Assembly: GCA_963789495.1 (NCBI GenBank)
Contig: CAWBLP010000005.1
Coordinates: 62,001-126,000, forward strand
Length of the DNA: 64,000 nucleotides
Origin: CAWBLP01 sp963789495
Lineage (GTDB): Bacteria; Pseudomonadota; Alphaproteobacteria; Acetobacterales; Acetobacteraceae
Direction: 5' to 3'
Shown: positions 46,684 to 54,649 of the stretch, in pieces
Layout of the letters: every line of letters begins with the position of its first letter
Position numbering within the stretch: the first letter of the stretch is position 1
Translations under genes and position numbers: made by a program
Notes under the pieces: generated by a model
The model's input: only the letters and a program-made list of their open reading frames with translations
The model's database searches: none
Told to the model about the DNA's origin: nothing

Positions 46684-46923
46684 GTGAGATAACGAGGTAT
46701 GCGTGCGACGTCGTGCCGATCGTGCGAGGTGACGCGATCGGTGTGATGCCCTTCCGCAGCGCGGCAATGCAGAGGCCTGCCGCGGCAAAGTGGGATTGTG
46801 TTCCAGGTCAACGGAGATTGCGTCGGCGCCGCAGGCCGCTGCGTTCCTGACAACGTTCGGTGTGCGGAGCTGGTTGACGCCCAGGCACAGGACGAGCTCG
46901 TTGCCGCCGATGGCCGTTGGCAT
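46684..46923 (-). pseudogene. Relic of a HpcH/HpaI-type aldolase
   Basis: From ATG 46923 the frame reads MPTAIGG then LVLCLGVNQLRTPNVVRNAA and CGADAISVDLEHNP, which resembles the N-terminal strand-helix region of HpcH/HpaI (2,4-dihydroxyhept-2-ene-1,7-dioic acid aldolase-like) enzymes. After about residue 45 similarity continues only in another frame (VTSHDRHDVARI) and is then lost, with no metal-binding or catalytic core. Only about 80 codons of a ~260-residue enzyme remain. The flanks (46445-46683 and 46924-47148) show nothing else that I recognise. Confidence 0.55.
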
Positions 46924-47148
46924 GGATAGTCCCCTGCGACGTTGTTGCCGGTAGTGTAGCGGCGAACCCGGCGCGCCCAAAACGGGTCGGACACGTCGCC
47001 GGCCCTGGCGTTGGTACGATATGGCCGCCTGGAAGGCTGCATCTGGCATTGCCGTTGTAATTGATAATTGCCGCGCCGGACCGACACGTGCGGGCGATTA
47101 AGGTTCAAAACCTCCTCACAACGGTTGTGCTCGGCGCCATCAGGGTCA

Positions 47149-49014
47149 ATGAATGTTGATTGCATCGTTGTGGATCAGTCTATGACCGAACAGGTGGCGC
47201 CGCTCGAAACGCTTGTCCAGCCGGGCTCCCCAACCGGTGCCGTCATCGACGACGCGCGCCCAATGCCGCTGGTGTTCCTATGCATGCTGGCATTGGTTGT
47301 CGGTGTGATCACCGGCCTGGGCGCGGTCGTGTTCCGCGCACTGATTGGCTTGGTGCATAATGTGTTGTTCCTTGGCCAGTTCACCTTCGCCTACGATTCC
47401 AGCGTATTCACGCCGATGGCACCATGGGGCATTCTGGTAATCCTGGTGCCGGTCATTGGCGCGCTTGGCGTCACCTTCATCGTGGAGAATTTCGCTCCCG
47501 AAGCGAAGGGGCACGGCGTGCCGGAGGTGATGGACGCGATCTACTACCAGAATGGCGTTATTCGCCCGGTGGTCGCTGTCGCCAAATCGCTGGCCTCTGC
47601 CCTGGCGATCGGCAGTGGCGCCGCCGTGGGGCGCGAAGGTCCCATCATTCAAATCGGTTCGGCGCTTGGCTCCACCTTCGGCCAGGTCATCCGCATGGCA
47701 ATGGGGCAGCGCATCATCCTGGTGGCGGCCGGCGCGGGCGCCGGGATCGCCGCCACCTTCAACACGCCGATCGGCGGCGTGCTGTTCGCGACCGAACTGA
47801 TGATGCCGGAGATCAGCGTCAACACCTTCCTGCCAGTGGCGATCGCGACAGGAACCGCAACCTTCGTGGGTCGGCTGTTCTTCGGCGCCCAGCCCGCCTT
47901 CGATGTTCCGATCAACCTCGGCACGCTGCCAAGCGAGCCCAGCAGCGCGGCGGTGCTCGTCCTCTATGTCGCGCTTGGCGCGCTGATGGGCGTCGCGGCC
48001 ACTATTTTCGTGCGCAGCCTGCATTGGGCAGAGGATCTGTTCGATAAAATGCCGGGGCGTTACCTGCGTCACGCGTTCGGCATGCTGCTGGTCGGCATCC
48101 TGATCTATGCGCTGATGCGGTGGGCCGGCCACTATTATGTGGAAGGGGTCGGCTACGCGACAATTCAGGCCACGCTGGCAGGCCAGCTTGCCGCCGGCGG
48201 GTTCCTGCTGCTGCTGTACGTCTCCAAGCTGTTCGCGACGTCTATCAGCCTGGGATCAGGGTCATCGGGCGGAATCTTCTCGCCGTCCTTGTTCATGGGC
48301 GCAACGCTGGGCGGGGCTTTCGCGGCGCTGATGTCGGCGGCGTTTCCGGGCCTGCCGATCAGCATTCCTGCCTTCGCAATGGTCGGCATGGGCACCATGG
48401 TGGGCAGCGCCACCGGCGCGGCCATGACGTCCGTCGCCATGGTGTTCGAGATGACCCGCGATTACGACATCGTGCTGCCAATGGTGCTGGCCGTTGCAGT
48501 CGGACTGGGCGTGCGCCGCATGCTGTCGCGCGAGAACATCTACACCATGAAGCTGGTGCGGCGCGGACATCCAATCCCAAAGGCATTGCATGCCAATATG
48601 TTCCTGGTACGCAACGCCAGTGACGCCATGGAGAAGGACTTCGCGCTGGTCGACGAAGGCGTGACCTTCGACGAGTTCCTGGCCCAGTGCGTTGGCCGGA
48701 CCGGGATGCGCCATGTCGTCGTGACGCGCGGCAACATGATCGTCGGCGTGCTGCGGGTGAACACCAGCCTGCGGCAGACGGTGAATGCGGCAGGCGACGT
48801 CACGATGGGGACGCTCGCGCAGCGCAACTTCACGGTCGTGCGTCGGAGTGCCGTGGTGTTCGATGTGATCGCGCGTTTGTGGCGCCGCCGCGCCACGATG
48901 GGACTTGTGATCGATGGGCCAGGACGACCGAGGGCCGACAAAGTTGTTGGTGTCATCACGAAGGAACACATCGCCGACGAGGTCGCGAGCAGCGTCCGTA
49001 TCTACTCCCGCTGA
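47149..49014 (+). CDS. ClC-type voltage-gated chloride channel/transporter with CBS region
   Basis: A ClC-family membrane protein of about 620 residues with around ten hydrophobic segments. The selectivity motifs are present: GSGAAVGREGPIIQIG (GREGP with the gating Glu of transporter-type ClCs), GSGSSGGIFSPSLFMG (GxFxP) and the earlier KGHGVPEVMDA. A cytoplasmic C-terminus from about residue 460 holds a CBS-pair-like region (MEKDFALVDEGVTFDEFL, VVTRGNMIVGVL, VVGVITKEHIADEV). Starts at 47149 and 47182 are both ATG with weak ribosome sites. It probably exchanges Cl- for H+, by family. Confidence 0.93.
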   Translation: MNVDCIVVDQSMTEQVAPLETLVQPGSPTGAVIDDARPMPLVFLCMLALVVGVITGLGAVVFRALIGLVHNVLFLGQFTFAYDSSVFTPMAPWGILVILVPVIGALGVTFIVENFAPEAKGHGVPEVMDAIYYQNGVIRPVVAVAKSLASALAIGSGAAVGREGPIIQIGSALGSTFGQVIRMAMGQRIILVAAGAGAGIAATFNTPIGGVLFATELMMPEISVNTFLPVAIATGTATFVGRLFFGAQPAFDVPINLGTLPSEPSSAAVLVLYVALGALMGVAATIFVRSLHWAEDLFDKMPGRYLRHAFGMLLVGILIYALMRWAGHYYVEGVGYATIQATLAGQLAAGGFLLLLYVSKLFATSISLGSGSSGGIFSPSLFMGATLGGAFAALMSAAFPGLPISIPAFAMVGMGTMVGSATGAAMTSVAMVFEMTRDYDIVLPMVLAVAVGLGVRRMLSRENIYTMKLVRRGHPIPKALHANMFLVRNASDAMEKDFALVDEGVTFDEFLAQCVGRTGMRHVVVTRGNMIVGVLRVNTSLRQTVNAAGDVTMGTLAQRNFTVVRRSAVVFDVIARLWRRRATMGLVIDGPGRPRADKVVGVITKEHIADEVASSVRIYSR

Positions 49015-49035
49015 GCAAGCCGAAAGGAGGCTCGA

Positions 49036-49353
49036 ATGACGGTTGCATGTCCAGCGCCGGAATGGCCCACTGAGCTGCTGGAAGAAGGCCCCACGCAGGA
49101 TCGCTCCATCCTGTTGCGCGGCGAAGCGGCGATCGGCGGTGCAGCGTTCCGGGTCACGGCGATACGGGTGAACCCGATTCGATTCGGCCCCGACTATCGA
49201 ATGGATTGCGACGCCGCCATCTATGCCAACTACGATCTTCCGGCACTGCTGGACCGGCTGTCCGAGCTGGTGGACGTCGCCGAACTGCCGACGTTACAGC
49301 TACGGACAGGAAACTACCTGATGTGGATGCTGCCGCTCGGCGCGGAGGTATAG
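49036..49353 (+). CDS. Hypothetical protein
   Basis: A 105-residue soluble protein of unknown family. The start ATG 49036 is preceded by AAAGGAGG at 49022-49029, a near-perfect ribosome-binding site that makes this a real gene. The sequence has one Cys near the start, an Arg/Pro-rich core (FRVTAIRVNPIRFGPDY) and ends LLDRLSELVDVAELPTLQLR-type helix and TGNYLMWMLPLGAEV. It lies 21 bp after the ClC gene and is probably co-transcribed with it. Confidence 0.75.
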   Translation: MTVACPAPEWPTELLEEGPTQDRSILLRGEAAIGGAAFRVTAIRVNPIRFGPDYRMDCDAAIYANYDLPALLDRLSELVDVAELPTLQLRTGNYLMWMLPLGAEV

Positions 49354-49383
49354 CGCCACTCGCCGGCCACCTGCCCGGCGCTG

Positions 49384-49401
49384 CCGTCATCAAAGCTTCA
49401 C
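49384..49401 (+). promoter_or_regulatory. Weak candidate Pho box upstream of phnD
   Basis: CCGTCAT, four bases, then GCTTCAC resembles the PhoB operator CTGTCAT-N4-CTGTCAY (6 of 7 and 4 of 7 matches). It lies about 60 bp before the start of a phosphonate-type binding protein, a class often under PhoB control. The second half-site is poor, so this is suggestive only. Confidence 0.25.
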
Positions 49402-49460
49402 CCGACCGCAACAGGGCTGTCTCCGCCGGCTGCTAATTCGCGCTCCACTCGGAGAGGAGC

Positions 49461-50357
49461 ATGAGAATGCATAAGCTGGTTGCCCTGGCCGCTGTCGCGG
49501 CCCTGGGGTTCGTCGCGCCTGCGCTGGCCGCGTCGTCCGACTGCCCGAATGACGGTGTAGTGCGCCTCGGTGTCGAGCCTTACGACACCTCCGCCAAGCT
49601 CGTGCCCATCTACGATCACATCGGCAAGCTGATTGGCGAAAAGCTCGGCTGTGAAGTCAAGGTGTTCGTCACCACCAACTACAACGCCGAAATCGAAGCC
49701 ATGCGCAACGGCAAGCTGGAGCTCGCCGAGTTCGGCCCGCTCGGTTACGTGCTGGCACATCAGATCGCCAAGGCCGAAGCCGTGGCGGCGTTCGGCACCA
49801 AGGAAGGCAAGCCCGACAGCTACTGGGCCAGCATCGTCACCTATCCGCAATCTGGCATCAAAACGGTTGCTGAGATCAAAGATCATTCCTTCGCCTTCTC
49901 CGATCCGGCCTCGACCTCCGGCCATTTGTTCCCGGCCTATGGGCTGCGCAAGGCCGGGCTCGACCCGGACAAGGATATCAAGCCCATCTACGCCGGCAGC
50001 CACACCTCGTCCTTCGAGGCGCTCTACAACCACAAGGTCGATGCCGGCGAGCTGAACAGCGAGCAGCTGGAATCGGCGAAGCAGCGCGGACACTACAAGG
50101 ATGGCGACGTCGTGTTCCTGTGGAAGTCCGACCCGATTCCGACCGATCCGATCACCGTGCGTGGCGATCTGCCGGCGGCGTTCAAGGCCCGCGCCACACA
50201 GGTGCTGCAAACCCTGGACCTGTCCGGCCTGCCCGAGGCCGACCGCAAGATCATGGGCCTGAGCGGCATGCGCTTCGTGCCGCAGACCGACAAGGCCTAT
50301 GACCAGATCCGCGACCTGGTGAAGACGCTGAACATCGATCTGGAAAAGATGAGCTGA
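49461..50357 (+). CDS. phnD: Phosphate/phosphonate-type ABC transporter substrate-binding protein (PhnD-like)
   Basis: A periplasmic binding protein of the PhnD/PtxB family, 298 residues. The signal peptide is MRMHKLVALAAVAALGFVAPALAA. Binding-site blocks typical of PhnD are present: LGVEPYDTSAKLVPIYDHIG, FGPLGYVLAHQIA, FSDPASTSGHLFPAYGL and AGSHTSSFEALYNHKVDAGELN. ATG 49461 has GGAGAGGAG directly upstream (49451-49459); the ATG at 49467 is also possible. It is the first gene of a phnD-phnC-phnE transporter. Confidence 0.9.
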   Translation: MRMHKLVALAAVAALGFVAPALAASSDCPNDGVVRLGVEPYDTSAKLVPIYDHIGKLIGEKLGCEVKVFVTTNYNAEIEAMRNGKLELAEFGPLGYVLAHQIAKAEAVAAFGTKEGKPDSYWASIVTYPQSGIKTVAEIKDHSFAFSDPASTSGHLFPAYGLRKAGLDPDKDIKPIYAGSHTSSFEALYNHKVDAGELNSEQLESAKQRGHYKDGDVVFLWKSDPIPTDPITVRGDLPAAFKARATQVLQTLDLSGLPEADRKIMGLSGMRFVPQTDKAYDQIRDLVKTLNIDLEKMS

Positions 50358-50361
50358 TCCG

Positions 50362-51115
50362 GTGTTGCCGCTGCTGGACGTACGCGGCCTGTCACTGAGC
50401 TACCCCAATGGCAAGCGTGCCCTGATCGACGTTGATCTGGAGGTGCGTCCCGGTGAGCTGCTGGTGGTGCTCGGTGGCAATGGCTGCGGCAAGACGACGT
50501 TACTGCGGTGCATCACCCGCGCGCTGACCCCGACCGCGGGCGAGGTGTGGCTGAACGGCACCGAGCTGACCCCGCTGTCGGGCGACGCGTTGCGACGCGC
50601 ACGTCTCGACATCGCCATGGTCTGGCAGCAGGCCAACCTGATCCGCCGGCGCAGCGTGCTCGCGAACGTCGCATCGGGCGCGCTGGGCCGGCATCAGACC
50701 TGGTGGACCGCGCTGGGCGGATTGCCGGCGGCGGAGGTCCGCGCCGCTCCGGGTCATCTCCGCCATGTCGGCCTGGCGCATCTGACCGGACAACGCGCCG
50801 GCACGCTGTCCGGCGGCCAGGCGCAGCGTGTGGCAATTGCTCGGGCCCTGGCGCAAGGACCGCGGCTGCTGCTGGCGGATGAACCGGTGGCCAGCCTCGA
50901 CCCTGAAGCCGCCGACGGCATCATGCGCCTGCTGCGGCGACTAGCCCATGACGACGGGTTGGCGGTGCTTGTGCGTGCTGCACCAGGTCGATCTGGCGTT
51001 CAACTATGCCGACCGCGTGGTCGGGATGCGGGATGGCCGCGCCGCATTCGACATGCCGCGGGGATGCCTGTCGCGCGAACAGGTGCAACGACTTTATCTG
51101 GCCGAGGCGGCATGA
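50362..51115 (+). CDS. phnC: Phosphonate-type ABC transporter ATP-binding protein (one frameshift near 50969)
   Basis: The ATPase of the PhnDCE transporter. It has Walker A LGGNGCGKTTLLRCI, Q-loop VWQQANLIRRRSVLANV, signature LSGGQAQRVAIARAL and Walker B LLLADEPVASLDPE. After DGLAVL the frame breaks; the protein continues as CVLHQVDLAFNYADRVVGM and ends LYLAEAA at 51115 when one T of the TT at 50969-50970 is removed. Restored length is about 250 residues. It starts at GTG 50362, 4 bp after the phnD stop. The restored stop overlaps the phnE ATG at 51112. Confidence 0.88.
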
Positions 51116-51920
51116 GTGAACAGACCTGGCGGACGGCCCCCGCGAACCCCTGGGGTGCCGCGACAGCCATCGCATTGCGTACCGGTTGCCATGCTGTTGG
51201 GGCTGGGGATCGTCATCCAGTCCCTGATCGTCGTGCAGGCGCGGCCACAGGATTTGATCACCGGCGTCTACGGCATGGCGGATCTGCTCGCGCGGGCCAT
51301 GCCGCCGGATTTTTCCCGCTTCCCGGACATGCTGTGGCCGACGCTGGAAACGGTGGACATCGCATTATTCGGCACGATTTTCGGCGTATGCCTGGCATTG
51401 CCGTTGTGCGGTACTTGCGGCGCTGAACGTCTCGCCGTCACGCGTGGTGTATGGCGTTTCACGCACCGTCATCGCGGTGGCGCGCGCGGTCCCGGATCTG
51501 GTCTGGGCGCTGTTGTTCGTCACGGCGGTCGGGCTGGGACCGTTTCCCGGCGGTCTGGCACTGGCGGTGCACTCGGTGGGCATGCTGGGGCGGCTGTTTG
51601 CCGAGACGATCGAAAACATGGACATGGCGCCGATCGACGCCCTGTCGCTGACCGGCGCCAACCGGATGCAGGTGTTCACCCATGGCGTGGTGCCAACCGT
51701 GCTGCCTGCCCTGCTGGGCATTGCGCTGTACCGCCTGGACGAGAACATCCGGTCCTCGCTCGTGCTCGGCTTCGTCGGCGCAGGTGGCATCGGCTTCCAG
51801 CTGCTCACGGCGATGAACCTGTTCGACTACCGCACCGTGTCGCTGCTGCTGCTGATGACCTTCGTCATCGTCATCGCGGCCGAGCGCCTGTCGGCAATGC
51901 TGCGAACCAGGCTGGGGTGA
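51112..51920 (+). CDS. phnE: Phosphonate-type ABC transporter permease (two frameshifts)
   Basis: An inner-membrane permease of the PhnE family. ATG 51112 begins MSEQTWRTAPANPWG. Removing one G near 51184 continues as VAMLLGLGIVIQSLIVVQA, and removing another near 51411 continues as VLAALNVSPSRVVYG, after which the frame stays open to 51920. The conserved permease loop is PIDALSLTGANRMQVFTHGVVPTVLPALLG. Several hydrophobic segments are present. Two insertions agree with the span of 809 nt (3n+2). Restored length is about 268 residues. It completes a PhnDCE unit; the substrate is inferred from family only. Confidence 0.85.
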
Positions 51921-51968
51921 CATCGATCGACTCTTTGTCAACGTAGATCCGGCCTGCGGCAGCGCGGA

Positions 51969-53078
51969 TCATTCGGCCATCCGTTCGGCCAGCCGCATGA
52001 AAACCGGCACCGCGGCCGCGAGGTCGGTGAGCCGCACCTTCTCGGTTGGCGTGTGTGCTTCGGCGATGTCGCCGGGGCCCAGCACGACGCAGGGCGCCAG
52101 CGCCTGCAGCTCCGACGCGTCAGTGCCATAGGGCGCGGTGCGCGGCGCGGTGCCGACGGTATCGACACAAAAGCGCACGAAGGGATGATCGACCGGCAGT
52201 TCCGGGGGGAACCCTTCGCGCGCTTCGGTCACCTGAATGCCGGCACGCTTCGCCGCATCCTGCACCGCCTGCAGCACCGGCGCCGGATCGACCTTGGCGG
52301 AGTAGCGGAATTTGATCCGAGCGGTGGCTTTGGGGACCGTGACATTCACCGCCGCGCCATGGTTGTCGATCACCACGTTGAAGTCGCTGAATGGCGGATC
52401 ATAGTCGCTGTCCTGCAGGCTGGGGTCGCTGCGCAGCCGCTCGAACACTGCCTTCATCTCCACCAGGAAGGGCACCAGATCCCAGTTGGCGTTGCGCCCC
52501 TTGCCGGCGCTGCTGTGGGCTTGCACGCCGGTGGCGACGCAGGTGAAGGCGATATGGGCACGATGGCCGCGCACCGGGATCAGACCGGTCGGTTCCACCA
52601 CCAGGATGCCGCGCGGCTTCATGCGTGCGGCCAGCGACGAGCGCTGGGCGATCGCACGGGCGCCTTGTTTGGTGGTTTCCTCGTCGGTGGTGATCAGCAG
52701 GGTGATTGGCACGCGGCCGGGTAGCGAACTTGCGGCGAGGATCGCGGCGGCGACCGGGCCCTTCATATCCGTGCTGCCGAGGCCGTGCAGTGTGCCGTCC
52801 GGGTCGATGCGGGCGGACCAGGGGTCTTCCTGCCAACCGGTGTCAGGCACCGTGTCCATGTGGCCGGACAGTGCCAGCCCGCCCGGTCCGCCCCGATTGG
52901 CGGCCAGCGCGCGCTTCGGCGTGCCGGCGGCGTCGGTGTAATCCAGGCGTTCGATGTCGAAGCCGACCAGCGCAGCTTCGACCCGGTCCGCAACCGGCAG
53001 GTTGGAGACGAAGCTGCGACTGTCGATGCGGACGAGGTCGGTGGTGAGGTCGGCGATCTGGCGGGAAAGGTCGGGCAT
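51969..53078 (-). CDS. M20 family metallopeptidase (ArgE/DapE type)
   Basis: A 369-residue zinc-dependent amidohydrolase. The M20 metal site is seen as SGHMDTVPDTG, GSTDMKGPVAAAI, and TDEETTKQGARA, with HRAHIAFTCVATGVQAHSSAG from the dimerisation domain and a late PCVVLGPGDIAEAHTPTEKV carrying the final His. The family includes acetylornithine deacetylase and succinyl-diaminopimelate desuccinylase; the substrate is unknown here. The ATG at 53078 (MPDLSRQ) is preferred over a GTG at 53087. It is divergent from the threonine-synthase-like gene. Confidence 0.9.
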   Translation of the reverse strand: MPDLSRQIADLTTDLVRIDSRSFVSNLPVADRVEAALVGFDIERLDYTDAAGTPKRALAANRGGPGGLALSGHMDTVPDTGWQEDPWSARIDPDGTLHGLGSTDMKGPVAAAILAASSLPGRVPITLLITTDEETTKQGARAIAQRSSLAARMKPRGILVVEPTGLIPVRGHRAHIAFTCVATGVQAHSSAGKGRNANWDLVPFLVEMKAVFERLRSDPSLQDSDYDPPFSDFNVVIDNHGAAVNVTVPKATARIKFRYSAKVDPAPVLQAVQDAAKRAGIQVTEAREGFPPELPVDHPFVRFCVDTVGTAPRTAPYGTDASELQALAPCVVLGPGDIAEAHTPTEKVRLTDLAAAVPVFMRLAERMAE

Positions 53079-53205
53079 GGTTCGCACTCGGGTTTCAGGG
53101 GCCAGTTTGGCGCCGAGCGACGAGCCTGCTCAAGCCGGGTGGGTGAACGGGATGCTGAATGCAGCGCCTTTGACCCCATGACGGCGTCCGACGCACACTC
53201 CGCCC

Positions 53206-54339
53206 ATGCCCGTGACCTATCTCGACCCGCGCACCGGCGCGACCTTTCCGCTCGACCAGCCGCGCTGGTGCGGGCCGGGCCATGCCCCGCTGCTGCTGAC
53301 GCCGCTGCCCGGCCTCACGCGCGGGCAGATCGAGGGCACCACGCGCAGCCTGTGGCGCTACCGTGCCGCGTTGCCGTTTCAGCCGGAGCAGCCGATCACT
53401 TTGGGCGAGGGGTGCACGCCTCTGCTGCCGCGCACGCTGCATGGCGCATCGGTGCTGCTGAAATGCGAGTGGTTCATGCCCACCGGCAGCTTCAAGGACC
53501 GCGGCGCCAGCGTCATGCTGTCACTGCTGCGCGCCCAGGGTGTGACGGCGGTGCTGGAGGACAGTTCAGGCAACGGCGGCGCTGCCGTGGCCGCGTATGC
53601 CGCGGCGGGCGGCATGCAGGCGACCATCATGGCCCCCGATTCCACCAGCCCTGCCAAGACCGTGCAGGCGCGCGCCCACGGTGCGACGGTGGAGTTGATT
53701 CCCGGCACACGCCAAGCCACCGCCGACGCCGCGGTCCGTCGCGCGGAAACCACGTTCTATGCCAGCCATAACTGGCACCCGTACTTTCTGCACGGGACCA
53801 AGACGCTAGCCTACGAGCTGTGGGAGGATCTTGGCTTTAGGGCGCCGGACAACATCATCACCCCCTGTGGCGCCGGGTCCAACGTGCTGGGCTGCGGCAT
53901 TGGCTTTTCGGAGTTGCTGCGCGCGGACCAGATCGACTCCATGCCGCGCATCTTTGCCGCCCAGCCGGAAAATTGTGGGCCGATCGCTGCAGCGTTCCTG
54001 GCCGGGGATGGCGCCCCGCCGGCGCCGGTGGTCCGCCCGACCATCGCCGAAGGCACCGCCATCGCGCAGCCGATCCGCATGCCGGAGGTGCTGGGCACGT
54101 TGAGGGAAACCCGTGGCGGCGCGGTGATGCTGACCGAGGAGGAGATCGGCCAGGCCACGCTCGACCTGGCGGGGATGGGAATTTACGTCGAGCCGACCTC
54201 GGCCCAGGTTGCCGCCGCGCTGGCGAAGTTGCTCGCGACGGGCACCATCACGCCGGAACAGACCACCGTGCTGGTGCTGACCGGCAGCGGCCTGAAGGCG
54301 ACGCCGCGCATCGCGGACCTGCTGGGCGTCGCGCTATAG
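53206..54339 (+). CDS. PLP-dependent lyase, threonine-synthase-like
   Basis: A fold-type II PLP enzyme of 377 residues. PLP Lys lies in PTGSFKDRGASVML; the phosphate/substrate loop EDSSGNGGAAVAAYAA and the Gly-rich TPCGAGSNVLGCGIG are typical of the threonine synthase/cysteate synthase group. The N-terminus CGPGHAPLLLTPLPGLT is rubredoxin-like in position but has only one Cys. ATG 53206 is the first in-frame start. True threonine synthases are usually longer, so related ammonia-lyase or cysteate-synthase activity is possible. Confidence 0.8.
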   Translation: MPVTYLDPRTGATFPLDQPRWCGPGHAPLLLTPLPGLTRGQIEGTTRSLWRYRAALPFQPEQPITLGEGCTPLLPRTLHGASVLLKCEWFMPTGSFKDRGASVMLSLLRAQGVTAVLEDSSGNGGAAVAAYAAAGGMQATIMAPDSTSPAKTVQARAHGATVELIPGTRQATADAAVRRAETTFYASHNWHPYFLHGTKTLAYELWEDLGFRAPDNIITPCGAGSNVLGCGIGFSELLRADQIDSMPRIFAAQPENCGPIAAAFLAGDGAPPAPVVRPTIAEGTAIAQPIRMPEVLGTLRETRGGAVMLTEEEIGQATLDLAGMGIYVEPTSAQVAAALAKLLATGTITPEQTTVLVLTGSGLKATPRIADLLGVAL

Positions 54340-54458
54340 TCCTGGCGGCCGCGACATCCACGCGATGTCCGGGGGGCAGGTCGAGGTGACCCTTACCGAT
54401 CCGCGGCTTCGGTTTGCCGGTCCCGAAAGCGCCGGAGCGTGGAATGCTCGCTTGTCGC

Positions 54459-54649
54459 TAGGGGCCTGACTCGGAATAAGTGCTCCAGCGGGCAGCGGAT
54501 AGCGCGTATCCGTCTTGCCGGGCGACGGCTCGCCATCCACGAGTTTGCTGTGTGTGGCAACGATAGCCATGGGAGGCCGGCCTGCGCCGGCCACGACGTG
54601 ATACGCACCGTCGGCGCCTGCTGACCCGCTATTCCGCGTCAGGCCCTAA
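54459..54649. repeat. Inverted-repeat-bounded element (MITE-like)
   Basis: AGGGGCCTGACTCGGAATA at about 54459-54478 is matched in inverted orientation by TATTCCGCGTCAGGCCCTA at about 54630-54649 (17 of 19 positions). The ~150 bp between contain GGCCGGCCTGCGCCGGCC and no gene. The right repeat supplies the TAG stop of the amidohydrolase gene. The size and terminal inverted repeats suit a non-autonomous miniature element or an REP-like hairpin; a long-stem terminator for the convergent genes is the alternative. Confidence 0.5.

Noticed and set aside
46558..47049. Full-length minus-strand gene upstream of the ClC channel
   Set aside because: Only the central part resembles an aldolase N-terminus; the remaining codons are low-complexity Arg/Pro shadow sequence.
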